A stretch of 64,000 nucleotides of DNA from Pseudoalteromonas piscicida (GTDB lineage: Bacteria > Pseudomonadota > Gammaproteobacteria > Enterobacterales > Alteromonadaceae): contig NZ_CP021647.1 in NCBI RefSeq assembly GCF_002208135.1, positions 561,501 through 625,500 on the forward strand. Reading direction: 5' to 3'. Below are positions 22,783-32,547 of this stretch, piece after piece. The position numbers were made by a program, and so were the translations under genes. The notes beneath the pieces were generated by a model. The model was not told the DNA's origin, made no database searches, and worked only from the letters and a program-made list of their open reading frames with translations. Each line of letters begins with the position of its first letter. Positions within the stretch are counted from its first letter, which is position 1.

Positions 22783-25205
22783 TAGTTATCCTTTTTCTCT
22801 TCAAATGGTTTTAGCTCGGCTTTCACGTCTTGCATGATATCGCGATACACTTTACCTTCACGCGCTTTCTTTTTATAGAGCTCTAGGCGAGATTCTATAA
22901 TGCGTCTTGGGTAATGGTTATTCTCGATATCAACGTCAGCAGTTTCCCATCGCGGATCAACGGTCACGGACGCTAGTGGCTTATCTTTCTCTGTAATAAT
23001 TAGCTTGCTGACGTTACGGGCATTGCGGCGCCAAATCTCGGCAGGGATAACGCGTTCTTCTTTGCTACCATCTCGGTAAGTGAGCTCAAGTAAGATTGGC
23101 ATCACGAGTCCGCCGACATTACTAAACTTAAGCACGTAATAGTTTTTGTCTTCTTTTACTGCGCGCTCAAGGGTACGTTTTTCCCAAGATTTAAGCTCGG
23201 ATAAAAACTCACGATACTCATTTCGCTCTTCATTGGTTACCGTAAACTGGTCATTGCTATCGTAAAAGTCCGTTACGTCTTGATTTTTATCAATCCAAAG
23301 GGTGCGCCCTTCTTCTTGATTGCGTTTAACGAATAGTGGCATCGGCTTGTTCTTTTCGAACTCGCGTAGGCGACCAAAGTCGATGTCTGGGTTTTTGGTG
23401 TCCAAACGCAATTGATAGATTTTATCTAGCGATATATCGACATGATCTGTGCTGTAAAACCAACCCCGCCAGAACCAATCTAAATCGACCCCAGAAGCTT
23501 CTTCCATTGTTCTAAAGAAGTCAGCAGGCGTTGGGCGTTTATATTTCCAGCGTAGGGCATATTCTTTAAATGCAAAATCAAATAACTCACGACCTAAGAT
23601 AACCTCGCGCAAAATATTAAGCGCAGCAGCAGGCTTGGTGTAGGCATTTGGACCTAAGTGCAATACGCTGTCTGATTGCGTCATGATTGGAGACTGATCT
23701 TCAGATTTCATATAGGCAGCAACGTCTCTTGGTTCAACACCCCAAGGAATGCTGGGATCCCATTCGCGGCCGGCAACGCCATCTAAAAAGCTATTGAGGC
23801 CCTCGTCCATCCATGTCCATTGGCGCTCGTCTGAGTTGACTATCATGGGGAAATAGATGTGTCCTACTTCGTGAATAACAACGCCGATTAAGAAGCGTTT
23901 CTCGGCCAGTGAATAGGTACGAGAACCATCATCTTGTAATTTCGTACGAGGACCATTGAAAGTGATCATTGGATATTCCATTCCACCAACGGGACCATTT
24001 ACCGATTGCGCGGTTGGATAAGGGTAATCAAACGAGAAGCGTGAATAGACTTCCATGGTATGAATAACGGCTTCGGTGGAGTACTTTTTCCACAAGTCTC
24101 CCCCTTCTTTGGGGAAAAATGACATTGCCATCACGAGAGGCTGATCGTCTCCTCCTTGTTGATAGCCTTTAGCATCCCACATAAACTTACGTGATGAAGC
24201 CCACGCAAAATCGCGCACATTTTTGGCCTTAAAGCGCCACGTTTTGGTGTCGTCAGTGCCGGCTTTTTCGTTTTCTAGCGCTTCTTCTTCTGTAACGACG
24301 AATACCGGGCGTTTCGCTATTTTTGCTTGCACTAGTCTGTCACGCTGGGTTTTACTCAGTACTTGCTTTGGGTTAGCTAACTCACCCGTTGCAGAAACGA
24401 TATGATCGGCCGGCACTGTGATTTCAACGTCGTAGTCACCAAACTCGAGCGTGAATTCACCACTGCCAAGAAACGCCTTATTGGTCCAAGCTTCATAATC
24501 TGTATACGCCGTTAGACGAGGAAACCATTGCGCGAGCAAAAAGATATCATTACCATCTTTTTCAAAGTGCTCATAACCCGAACGTGCGCCAACCGCATCT
24601 TCTTCAACAATGTTAAAGGCAAAGTCCATACTAAATTGTAGATCGCTACCTGATTTGAGCGGTTCGTTTAGGTCAACACGCATCATGGTATCAACAATCG
24701 TGATCTTAAGCGGTTTACCGCGACCATCCTTGACATTATTGATAACAAAACCAAGTTCAGTGTCATCCATAAACTGCTGACGCCTGAGTTGGTTTAGTGA
24801 AATTTTTGCATGTTTTGTAACCGGGTTACTCTGTAATTCGTTCCCAAAAGTTGCAGTGCGTTCAGCGATCGAATCATTTTTGAAGATATTTTGGTCTAAT
24901 TGCAACCACAAATATTTTAGCGTGTGAGGAGAGTTATTTTTATATCGTATGGTTTGCGTAGCGGTTAATCTTCTGGCTTTCTCATCCAAGTTTACATCGA
25001 TATCATAATCCACCTTTTGTTGCCAATAGCGCTCTGTGGGCTCACCGGCTGCGCTGCGGTAGATATTTGGGGTCGGTAAGGTTTCGTCCAATTGGCGAAA
25101 CTTATCTTCAAAATGCCCTTTGGTTTGTGAAATGGCGCTAGCGTGTGCGACACCGGATAGCGCGAGTGCAACCAATAAAGGTATGGCTGGTGTTGACTTT
25201 TTCAT
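22782..25205 (-). CDS. M1 family metallopeptidase
   Basis: 807 aa from the ATG preceded by GGGA; the in-frame extension to 25385 has no signal or RBS, while the chosen start opens a signal peptide (KKSTPAIPLLVALALSGVAHA). Zinc site HEVGH (445-449) with the third ligand Glu468 in WMDEGLN (HEXXH-x18-E). The exopeptidase motif appears as GGMEYP instead of the usual GAMEN, as in periplasmic M1 peptidases of this group. Probably cleaves peptides in the periplasm. Operon with DUF6702. Confidence 0.92.
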   Translation of the reverse strand: MKKSTPAIPLLVALALSGVAHASAISQTKGHFEDKFRQLDETLPTPNIYRSAAGEPTERYWQQKVDYDIDVNLDEKARRLTATQTIRYKNNSPHTLKYLWLQLDQNIFKNDSIAERTATFGNELQSNPVTKHAKISLNQLRRQQFMDDTELGFVINNVKDGRGKPLKITIVDTMMRVDLNEPLKSGSDLQFSMDFAFNIVEEDAVGARSGYEHFEKDGNDIFLLAQWFPRLTAYTDYEAWTNKAFLGSGEFTLEFGDYDVEITVPADHIVSATGELANPKQVLSKTQRDRLVQAKIAKRPVFVVTEEEALENEKAGTDDTKTWRFKAKNVRDFAWASSRKFMWDAKGYQQGGDDQPLVMAMSFFPKEGGDLWKKYSTEAVIHTMEVYSRFSFDYPYPTAQSVNGPVGGMEYPMITFNGPRTKLQDDGSRTYSLAEKRFLIGVVIHEVGHIYFPMIVNSDERQWTWMDEGLNSFLDGVAGREWDPSIPWGVEPRDVAAYMKSEDQSPIMTQSDSVLHLGPNAYTKPAAALNILREVILGRELFDFAFKEYALRWKYKRPTPADFFRTMEEASGVDLDWFWRGWFYSTDHVDISLDKIYQLRLDTKNPDIDFGRLREFEKNKPMPLFVKRNQEEGRTLWIDKNQDVTDFYDSNDQFTVTNEERNEYREFLSELKSWEKRTLERAVKEDKNYYVLKFSNVGGLVMPILLELTYRDGSKEERVIPAEIWRRNARNVSKLIITEKDKPLASVTVDPRWETADVDIENNHYPRRIIESRLELYKKKAREGKVYRDIMQDVKAELKPFEEKKDN

Positions 25206-25665
25206 TATTATTTCCCGTTTTATCGTGCCAAGACATTGACCGATAAACATTTTTATTTCAGTTTTTCGCTCGGAGTGGGTAGAGGGGATTTGCATGGCGG
25301 CAAAGGAAGACAAATAAAACCTTCTACGTGTCAATAAACTGACAAATAAAAATACATAAATCAAAGTTTTGAGATAAAGTAACAAGATTTGGACACGACT
25401 GAAATTAGCGTGTTTTGAGTGCTTTTTAATCTATTGTTTTTGATAGAAAAAATACAGAGGTTCGAAAAATTAATTTGTATGCCAAAAAGGTATTTTGCTG
25501 GGTTATTGTCTACATTTTGTAAATAAATAAAGAAAACAAAATTAGTTGTTGATATTGACCCAAGTTTGTCTTTAAAATCGCGCACTTTACAATCTCTGGG
25601 TAAAACTGGCGTTAGTTTTGCTCTGTACTAAATACCCGTTTAGCGAATCGAATGTGGTGGGCAGT
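25206..25665. other. 460-bp AT-rich intergenic region
   Basis: Divergent spacer between the M1 peptidase operon and a small membrane protein gene. Several short frames exist but none has an RBS or recognisable sequence. Probably promoter and leader DNA. Confidence 0.4.
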
Positions 25666-25905
25666 ATGGATTTCTACATACTAAAAAAACAAGAGAAGTT
25701 TGTTGCAATTCCTGCAGACGAACAAAACTGTAAAGATTATTTAGATGACGGCTATTTTTATGTTGATAAAGTAGCTGCCTGTAACGAGAAGTCGGCGATT
25801 AAACGCGTGCAAGATAAGCATAGTCGTGTTTTCAAGTTACCTGCTAAATTCTTTTTACTGGCATTACCTGTAATCATTTTTGCTTGGTGGCAGCTGACTC
25901 ACTAA
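25666..25905 (+). CDS. Small protein with a C-terminal membrane anchor (79 aa)
   Basis: Starts MDFYILKKQEKFVAIPAD; a longer frame from 25618 is less likely. The first 55 residues are soluble with two cysteines (QNCKDYLDD, VAACNEKS). The end FFLLALPVIIFAWWQLTH is a tail-anchor-like membrane segment with few residues after it. Family unknown. It precedes sbcD by 81 nt, with an inverted repeat CAATATTC/GAATATTG (25919-25941) in between that may end its transcript. Confidence 0.55.
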   Translation: MDFYILKKQEKFVAIPADEQNCKDYLDDGYFYVDKVAACNEKSAIKRVQDKHSRVFKLPAKFFLLALPVIIFAWWQLTH

Positions 25906-25986
25906 GCTGTTAAAGCGTCAATATTCACAAGACGAATATTGCTTGACGATGTTATATTAGCGTTTCTACAGGAAAAGGAACGCTAA

Positions 25987-27186
25987 ATGAAGGTTTTACA
26001 TACGTCTGACTGGCACTTAGGGCAATCGTTTTACGAACATGATCGCAGTGAAGAGCATCAGCTATTTTTAGACTGGCTATGTGATGCGTTGGTTGAACAG
26101 AAAATCGATGTACTGTTGATCAGCGGTGATATTTTTCATACCGCAACACCGCCCGCGAGTGCTGAAAAACAACTGTATACCTTTATCCAAAAAGCATCTC
26201 AATTGTGCCCTCAGCTGCACATTATTCTGATTGCTGGCAACCACGATTCCGCTAATCGCATTGAAACCGCAAAGCCACTCTTAACCCTATTCAACACCCA
26301 TGTTATTGGTCGCTTTAACAAGCAAGCGCCTGAACACGTTGTTATCGATTTGCCCGTCAAAGCGCAGCATATGCATGTTGTGGCAATGCCATTTTTGCGC
26401 AGTGCCGATTTACCAAAACCGCTAGATGACGAGTTTGACTATCAAGCAGGGGTGCAATTAGCTTATCAGCATGCGCTGAGTACGATAGAAGAAGTGAAAG
26501 GCCCTATTGTGCTAATGGGGCATCTGCACGCCAAGGGGGGAACGATTTCTGAAGATTCTGAGCGTAACCTCAATATTGGCGGTTTTGATGCAGTATCTGC
26601 AGGCGTGTTTGGCGAACAGTTTGACTATGTTGCGCTAGGTCATTTACATAAAGCGCAAACTGTAGCTAAGCAGAGTGCTATCAGATACTGCGGCACACCT
26701 TTGCCGATGTCATTTTCCGAACGCAATTATAAACATCAGGTATTGCTCGTTGAATTTAATGAACAAGGTCTTGTCGATGTAAACCCCCTTTACGTTCCTC
26801 GCTTCAAAGATGTGCTATATATCCCTGAAGATGGCGCAAAGCGCTTGACTGAATTATGCGAAGCTATCGCGGCGCAGGATTTTAGCAAGTTCGATAGCGC
26901 TCCCTATATTCGCTTAAAACTATCCGCAGCAGAGACTAATAGCCGCTTTCGTGCTGAGATTGATGAAGCGCTAAAAGGAAAGGATATTAAGTTTTGTGGT
27001 ATCGAGCGGGTGTCTAAAGGCGTAGAAGCAAGCGAGCTGTTGCTTGAAGATTTGGGTAAGGTCGAATCGTTATCGCCCAACACCTTGTTGGATATTGCTT
27101 ATCGCGAGATTGAACCTGAGCAGGAAAAGGCACCAGCGGCATTGCATGAAAAGTTAGCGGAAGTGATCGCGAGCATGGAGGAATAG
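25987..27186 (+). CDS. sbcD: Exonuclease subunit SbcD
   Basis: 399 aa. Mre11-type phosphoesterase motifs in order: DWHLGQ (I), GDIFH (II), GNHDS (III), and later GHLH blocks (VLMGHLHAKGG, VALGHLHKAQ). Metal-dependent nuclease subunit that with SbcC opens DNA hairpins and cleaves protein-blocked ends. RBS AAAGGA before ATG; sbcC starts 4 nt after its stop region (27191), a tight operon. Confidence 0.96.
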   Translation: MKVLHTSDWHLGQSFYEHDRSEEHQLFLDWLCDALVEQKIDVLLISGDIFHTATPPASAEKQLYTFIQKASQLCPQLHIILIAGNHDSANRIETAKPLLTLFNTHVIGRFNKQAPEHVVIDLPVKAQHMHVVAMPFLRSADLPKPLDDEFDYQAGVQLAYQHALSTIEEVKGPIVLMGHLHAKGGTISEDSERNLNIGGFDAVSAGVFGEQFDYVALGHLHKAQTVAKQSAIRYCGTPLPMSFSERNYKHQVLLVEFNEQGLVDVNPLYVPRFKDVLYIPEDGAKRLTELCEAIAAQDFSKFDSAPYIRLKLSAAETNSRFRAEIDEALKGKDIKFCGIERVSKGVEASELLLEDLGKVESLSPNTLLDIAYREIEPEQEKAPAALHEKLAEVIASMEE

Positions 27187-27190
27187 TGCG

Positions 27191-30100
27191 ATGAAACTTG
27201 AAAAAATATTAATTACCAACCTTGCCTCTATAGAAAGTGCCGAAGTCGACTTTACTGCGGCACCACTCAAAGACACCGGTCTCTATGCTATTACCGGCGA
27301 TACAGGGGCAGGAAAAAGCACTTTACTGGATGCAGTTTGCCTTGCATTTTTTGGCAAAACCGCACGGTTAAAATCGGACGACAAAGAGAAAGTAGCCTTT
27401 AATGGCGATAACATTAAGCTAAACGATCCGCGAAACTTGTTGCGTCGGGGCTGTGTTGCGGCATCTGCGAGCGTGGTTTTTATTGCTCAAGATAGCAAGC
27501 GTTATCAAGCTACCTGGTCGGTAGAGCGTGCGAGAAAGAGCCCTAAAGGTAATTTGAAAACCGCTACAATAGAGTTATTTAGTCTACCTGATATGACGCT
27601 GGTCTGTGAGAAGAAAAAAGAAACAGAACAAAAAATCGAACAGCTAGTCGGGCTTAACTTTGAACAGTTTACTCGGGCCGTGTTACTTGCTCAGCATGAG
27701 TTCTCCGCATTTTTAAAAGCAGGCGGAGATGAGCGAGCACAGTTACTCGAATGTCTTACGGGCACTGAAAAGTTCAGTAATATCGGCAAGGCGGTTTATG
27801 AAGCGCACAAGCAAAAGAAAATCGAGCTGCAATCTCAGCAGGATAAGCTAGGTCAAATTGTGCTTTTGTCACCAGAGCAGCAAGCCGAACTTGAAGCACA
27901 AAAGTTGGGATTGCTTGATACAAGAAATCGACAACAAGAGACAAGCACAAAGCTGCAAGCTCAGCTGCAATGGCTCGCGGATGTCGAACTGAGAAAACAA
28001 AAAATAGCTGAGGTGGAACACACGCTGCAAACGCTTGAGCAGCAAATAGAAGAGGGAAAACCGCAGCAGGAATATGCGCAGCAAGTCTTAAAAGCCAACG
28101 AGATGCGTGATAACCGTGAGCAGCATGAACTGGCTGAAAAACGCGTTGCGCAGCTATCTCAAGATCGACTAGCACTGCAGCAACAAGATTTTGCATCCGC
28201 CATTACAACGCTAAAAGCAAAACAGCAGCAACTGGAACAGCAGCTCATTACGCAGCAAGCTGATTTTGTAAAGTTAGAGCCAAGCTTTAACACCATTCGT
28301 ATATTGGATGAAAAGCTGAGCCTACACAAAGCACAAGCAATCGAAACTCAGCCTTATCTCGATAAACACGCGAACCTAATTGCACAACATGCGGCTGCGA
28401 TACAGAAGTACCAAGTGCAACAAGGTGAAATAGATACTGAGTTACAGCAGCTGGAGCATGAGCAAGCGAGCTTGCGCTCAGTTAGCAATATTGCCGCCCA
28501 ATGGAGCGTGGTTCAGCCTCAATTCGATGATCTGAAAAAGTACCAACAACAACGCAATGAGCATGAAGTCCAGTTGCAAAAATTACCGAACGAACAGCAA
28601 GCGCTAGGTATACAACTGAGCAAACATGAGACTGAGGTACAGCAACTACAAAAGGTATACGACACCGAAGCCAGCGCGCTCTCAGCGTTAAAAAAAGCAC
28701 TAGCACCTTTGACTCAACAAGACCTAAATTTGGCATTGCAGAACTGGTCTCTATGCGTGCAAGCCTACCGTAGCATCGAAGAAGGTGATGCCTTGCTTCA
28801 TCAGTTACGATCGCAACAAACGCAACATCATATTGGCTTGGAAAGACTTGAGATGCTGATCCGCGATACCAAACAGCAAGACGAGTTGTCTAAGCAGCGC
28901 CTAGCCCTAACTCGTGATAATTTGGAGCAAGTGCAGTTACGCGCAAGTGAGCGGATCAGCGATTTACGCTCTCAACTGCGGGCAGGGCAAGAATGCATGG
29001 TGTGTGGCTCAAAAGAACATCCTTATGGTGTGGAGCACATCGATGTCCACTGGGAACAGCTACTATCGGATTTTCGGTCTCAGTATCAAGCTGCTGAGCA
29101 AGCTCGTGAACAAGTGTTGCAGCGTTATAATCAACAAGTCGGTGAAAAAGAGCGTGAAAATGCACTATGGCAGTCCGTCAGTCAGGAGATTGCTCACTGT
29201 ACTAAGCAAATAAATGAGAATCGTGCTCGACTAGATGCGTTGAGTGATGAGTATAAAGTTGGCAGCGCCGAGCAAGCTGAAATGCAACTCGTGAGTATTC
29301 AGTCACGGCTAAATGAATTATCAACGTTACGCAATAATATTGACCGTCAGTGGCAATCGGTTCAGCAAGCACAGCAACATCTTGAGCAGGCTAAACATAA
29401 AGGACAGGCACTTCAGCAGCAGCACCATGATTTAGGTAATCATATTGCCTTTTTGCGAACCGAATATGATCAGCTATCACAAACAGTGGATGCCTTACGC
29501 TGTCGACTTGAAGCGTTAATTTCCGACAAATCGTGGTGGCAAGAATTTGATTCATCTCCTCAAACTGCCATAAGCCAACTTAAAATGCGAGTGCAAACTT
29601 GGTTAAAAACCACCGAGCGTACCGATGCGTTAGCGAAGGATAAAGTTCAGCTTGAGCATCAATTACATCTTGTCAGTCAACAAAAACAAGATGAGGCGCA
29701 ACGGCTTGAAGAATTAAAACATACGCTTTTACAACACCAACAGAATATTGAACACCTCAATCGCGAACGCGCCGAATACTTACCACAGCAGCATACCAGA
29801 TTAGATGATTGGATTACTGAGCTTAAGCAGCAAGAGCAACAAAGCCGAGAGCAGATCACACAAACCCAGCTGGCGCTGAGCCAAACCGAAGCACAGCGTG
29901 AAAAAGCACAGCACAGCCTGACGCAGTTAGAAAAGCAAATTGCCGAGCAAACATCGCGTTTGCAACAACTAGACGAACGCTTTGAACAATGGTTGCTCGA
30001 CCAGCAAGGTCAGTTAGACAAGGTAAAAGTATTAGCGCTACTTGAGGCTTCGCTGGATGAAGCTCGAGCGGATCTAGAGAAGTGTGCGCAAGTTCAACAA

Positions 30101-30850
30101 GCGTTTCAAAACACAAAGCTACAGCTGAGTCATCAGCGTGATGAGCTTAACCAACTTGAAAAAAAGTATCCTGATGGGGTCGATGGTGAGCAAGTTAAGC
30201 AAAGTCATACCGAAACCGAGCAAGCACTTGAGCAAACTCAAAATCAATTGCTACAAGTACAAAGCGCATTAGAGGTAGATGCTCAGAATAAAAAACAGTT
30301 CTCTTTGCAAGCGGCAAACCTCGCTCAGCTGCAACAAGACTACGAGCAATGGCATTTGCTAGATAAGCTGTTAGGTGATGCAACAGGCAAGAAGCTGCGT
30401 AATTGGGCGCAAACGCAAACGTTAAAAATCTTATTGCAGTATGCTAATCAGCAATTGCATACGCTTTCTAGACGCTATCTGCTTACTAATATTGAGCAGT
30501 CTTTAGAAATTGCGGTCATAGATAAAGACATGGCGGACGAACAACGCAGCGTCAACACCTTATCTGGAGGGGAGTCCTTCTTAGTATCATTATCTTTAGC
30601 GCTTGGACTTGCCGCGCTTTCATCAAATAAAGTGCAAATACATTCATTATTCATTGATGAAGGCTTTGGTACGTTAGACCCCGAGACGCTGGGTGTCGCG
30701 ATTGATGCTTTGGACGCGTTGCAATCACAAGGCCGCAAGGTTGGAGTTATCTCACATGTCGCTCAGATGAGCGAGCGGATCGCCACCCGTATCCATGTGA
30801 ATAAACAGCCGGGAGGCTACTCATCTTTAAATTTAGTACCACAAACATGA
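27191..30850 (+). CDS. sbcC: Exonuclease subunit SbcC (SMC-like ATPase)
   Basis: 1219 aa. Walker A GDTGAGKST (36-44), two long Gln/Glu-rich coiled coils, a zinc hook CMVCG (Cys602 and Cys605) at the apex, the ABC signature LSGGES (1124-1129) and Walker B LFIDEGFGTLD. Partner of SbcD in the Rad50-Mre11-like complex that processes palindromes and blocked ends. The high CAG/CAA content of the coiled coil creates many spurious antisense frames here. Followed by a methyltransferase gene 10 nt downstream. Confidence 0.96.
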   Translation: MKLEKILITNLASIESAEVDFTAAPLKDTGLYAITGDTGAGKSTLLDAVCLAFFGKTARLKSDDKEKVAFNGDNIKLNDPRNLLRRGCVAASASVVFIAQDSKRYQATWSVERARKSPKGNLKTATIELFSLPDMTLVCEKKKETEQKIEQLVGLNFEQFTRAVLLAQHEFSAFLKAGGDERAQLLECLTGTEKFSNIGKAVYEAHKQKKIELQSQQDKLGQIVLLSPEQQAELEAQKLGLLDTRNRQQETSTKLQAQLQWLADVELRKQKIAEVEHTLQTLEQQIEEGKPQQEYAQQVLKANEMRDNREQHELAEKRVAQLSQDRLALQQQDFASAITTLKAKQQQLEQQLITQQADFVKLEPSFNTIRILDEKLSLHKAQAIETQPYLDKHANLIAQHAAAIQKYQVQQGEIDTELQQLEHEQASLRSVSNIAAQWSVVQPQFDDLKKYQQQRNEHEVQLQKLPNEQQALGIQLSKHETEVQQLQKVYDTEASALSALKKALAPLTQQDLNLALQNWSLCVQAYRSIEEGDALLHQLRSQQTQHHIGLERLEMLIRDTKQQDELSKQRLALTRDNLEQVQLRASERISDLRSQLRAGQECMVCGSKEHPYGVEHIDVHWEQLLSDFRSQYQAAEQAREQVLQRYNQQVGEKERENALWQSVSQEIAHCTKQINENRARLDALSDEYKVGSAEQAEMQLVSIQSRLNELSTLRNNIDRQWQSVQQAQQHLEQAKHKGQALQQQHHDLGNHIAFLRTEYDQLSQTVDALRCRLEALISDKSWWQEFDSSPQTAISQLKMRVQTWLKTTERTDALAKDKVQLEHQLHLVSQQKQDEAQRLEELKHTLLQHQQNIEHLNRERAEYLPQQHTRLDDWITELKQQEQQSREQITQTQLALSQTEAQREKAQHSLTQLEKQIAEQTSRLQQLDERFEQWLLDQQGQLDKVKVLALLEASLDEARADLEKCAQVQQAFQNTKLQLSHQRDELNQLEKKYPDGVDGEQVKQSHTETEQALEQTQNQLLQVQSALEVDAQNKKQFSLQAANLAQLQQDYEQWHLLDKLLGDATGKKLRNWAQTQTLKILLQYANQQLHTLSRRYLLTNIEQSLEIAVIDKDMADEQRSVNTLSGGESFLVSLSLALGLAALSSNKVQIHSLFIDEGFGTLDPETLGVAIDALDALQSQGRKVGVISHVAQMSERIATRIHVNKQPGGYSSLNLVPQT

Positions 30851-30860
30851 GGAAATTTGG

Positions 30861-31523
30861 ATGCCGACTTTTACGGGCGAAGAAGCCCAAAACTATGACT
30901 CAAGAATCACAAAGCTTGTACCAGGATATGCGTTAATTCACCAACTTACCGGGGCACAACTTTTAGCACTTTACCCAGATAGCGCGACCATTTTGGTTGT
31001 GGGGGCAGGGACAGGCAAGGAAATTGTAGAGCTTGCTCAGCTAAACCCGAGTTGGCGGTTTATAGCGCAAGATGTATCTGCTGATATGTTGGCAATTGCA
31101 GATCAGCATTTTACTAAGTTAGGCCTACAGGAGCGTGTGCAGATCCATCATGGCGCGATTTCACCTCAGGCCTATCAAGCGGATGCAGTACTGTGCTTGC
31201 TGGTGATGCACTTTGTAAAAGATAACGGCGATAAAGCAAGCTTGTTTAAACAAATGAGTGAGCAGCTAAAGTCGGATGGGCGTCTTTTTATTGCTGACTT
31301 AGAGAAACCTGCGACAAACTTTGAACGTGAAGCGCAGTTAATCGTTTGCAAACAACTTGGGCTGACTGATGTTGGTGAGCAGCGTATGAGGGTGAATTTA
31401 GAGCATGAGTTTTACCCCGTGGATAAAATCCGCCTTGCAGAGCTGCTAGACAGCGCAGGTTTTGGCATTGCTAAACCTTTCTTTAAAGCCCTTGGATTTG
31501 CGGGCTTTGTGGTAGATAAGTAA
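30861..31523 (+). CDS. Class I SAM-dependent methyltransferase
   Basis: 220 aa. Rossmann SAM site ILVVGAGTGKEIVELAQ (motif I), WRFIAQDVSADMLAIA (motif II acidic loop), VQIHHGAISPQ, AVLCLLVMHFV (motif IV) and DGRLFIADLEKP. Substrate not evident from sequence. It follows sbcC by 10 nt with an RBS (GAGGAAA), so probably the last gene of the sbcDC transcript; the association with DNA repair may be incidental. Confidence 0.9.
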   Translation: MPTFTGEEAQNYDSRITKLVPGYALIHQLTGAQLLALYPDSATILVVGAGTGKEIVELAQLNPSWRFIAQDVSADMLAIADQHFTKLGLQERVQIHHGAISPQAYQADAVLCLLVMHFVKDNGDKASLFKQMSEQLKSDGRLFIADLEKPATNFEREAQLIVCKQLGLTDVGEQRMRVNLEHEFYPVDKIRLAELLDSAGFGIAKPFFKALGFAGFVVDK

Positions 31524-31621
31524 TAGCTTTTATCTAAATAACCTGAGCTTCGGATAAATAAGCCAGACCATATTCGGGTTTGGCTTTTCCTTTCTTACTC
31601 TTTCAAAGTAGCTTGCATTAA

Positions 31622-31789
31622 GTTAGTAAAATAGCGATCTATACCAAGTCAATTGCTGCTCCGCCGCTGGCGTCACCAAGCTTTATCTAAATCTCAAATC
31701 AATTACTTCTAAAAAGTTAGTAAAATTCTGATCTCAAAGACTATACAGCGGGCAGTAGATCAGTATTTTACTTAGTAAAATACTGATCT
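31622..31789. repeat. Cluster of four copies of a 19-nt dispersed motif, one inverted pair
   Basis: Copies of GTTAGTAAAATnnTGATCT at 31622-31640 (T to C in TGATCT) and 31716-31734 (perfect), then a reverse copy 31757-31775 overlapping a forward copy 31771-31789. The overlapping pair makes a 33-bp palindrome. They lie in the convergent spacer between the methyltransferase and DUF6942 genes. Further copies are listed elsewhere in this table. Confidence 0.85.
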
Positions 31790-31832
31790 ATCTATGAACT
31801 GGCATACAGTTCAGTTGCTACTTAGGATCTAC

Positions 31833-32372
31833 TCATTGTCTTATTATATCCACTAACTTATTGATTTTTATATTACTAAGTTGGCGATAATCCAAAAATG
31901 GGGAAATGACAAGGCGTAAGTTAAAGTCAACGGCAAACTCATTATCCAGCCAGATTAGATTGTTAGTAAAAATCTGATCTCTAAGTAATGATTTTGCGTA
32001 TGTTCGCCCTGCGATAATATGCCAATCGTATGTTTTTGCTGAAAAATCAGGCGTTGAGAAGAGCAGAGCTTCTTGACTTGAAGCTTGAAGTAACGCGCTA
32101 TCACGATATGACTGCCAAGTTGGATAGTTAGTAATATCGTGATCTGGCAGCTTTGCCGCAAATAAAAACTTGGCAAAAACATTGAAGATTTTCCGCCAAC
32201 CGTTTCCGCAGTGAGTATTAATATGTTCGATCTCTCCATTGGCTAACGCACTGACTTGCATCAAATTGTTATAAGGTTCTAAGCTTGGTGGGTGCTCAAT
32301 ATAAAACGCAACTTTGCCCGCTGTTGCACCCAAACCATGAGTTAGTATTTTTTTGCTCTGTGCTGTGTTCAT
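31833..32372 (-). CDS. DUF6942 family protein
   Basis: 179 aa. GLGATAGKVAFYIEHPPSLEPYNNL, GEIEHINTHCGNGWRKIFNVFAKFLFAA, PTWQSYRDSALLQASSQEALLF and HIIAGRTYAK suggest the DUF6942 family, common in Alteromonadales and Vibrionales and of unknown function. Cytosolic. Two copies of the dispersed 19-nt motif lie inside the coding sequence (encoding DHDITN and DQIFTNN) without breaking the frame. Convergent with the methyltransferase gene. Confidence 0.65.
   Translation of the reverse strand: MNTAQSKKILTHGLGATAGKVAFYIEHPPSLEPYNNLMQVSALANGEIEHINTHCGNGWRKIFNVFAKFLFAAKLPDHDITNYPTWQSYRDSALLQASSQEALLFSTPDFSAKTYDWHIIAGRTYAKSLLRDQIFTNNLIWLDNEFAVDFNLRLVISPFLDYRQLSNIKINKLVDIIRQ
31962..31980 (+). repeat. Dispersed 19-nt motif copy inside DUF6942 gene
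   Basis: GTTAGTAAAAATCTGATCT, one change from the consensus GTTAGTAAAATnnTGATCT. On the coding strand it reads AGATCA...ACTAAC and encodes DQIFTN. Confidence 0.8.
32127..32145 (+). repeat. Dispersed 19-nt motif copy inside DUF6942 gene
   Basis: GTTAGTAATATCGTGATCT, one change from consensus. On the coding strand it encodes DHDITN. Confidence 0.75.
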
Positions 32373-32547
32373 CGCGCTTTGCTTCGATCTACTTATATAA
32401 TTAGCATTACACGTAAGTCTAAAATAAATAAGGTGAAATTGGCATGGTAAGGGCCTGAATTTATTTTTATTCTTACTACTTGAACTATTGTTAATCTTAG
32501 CGCTTGGTTACTACGTATGACACTAAGATGGAACATGGAGAACTTAT

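Noticed and set aside
27774..30738. Several minus-strand frames of 60-140 codons
   Set aside because: Antisense shadows of the Gln-rich coiled coil of SbcC, without RBS.
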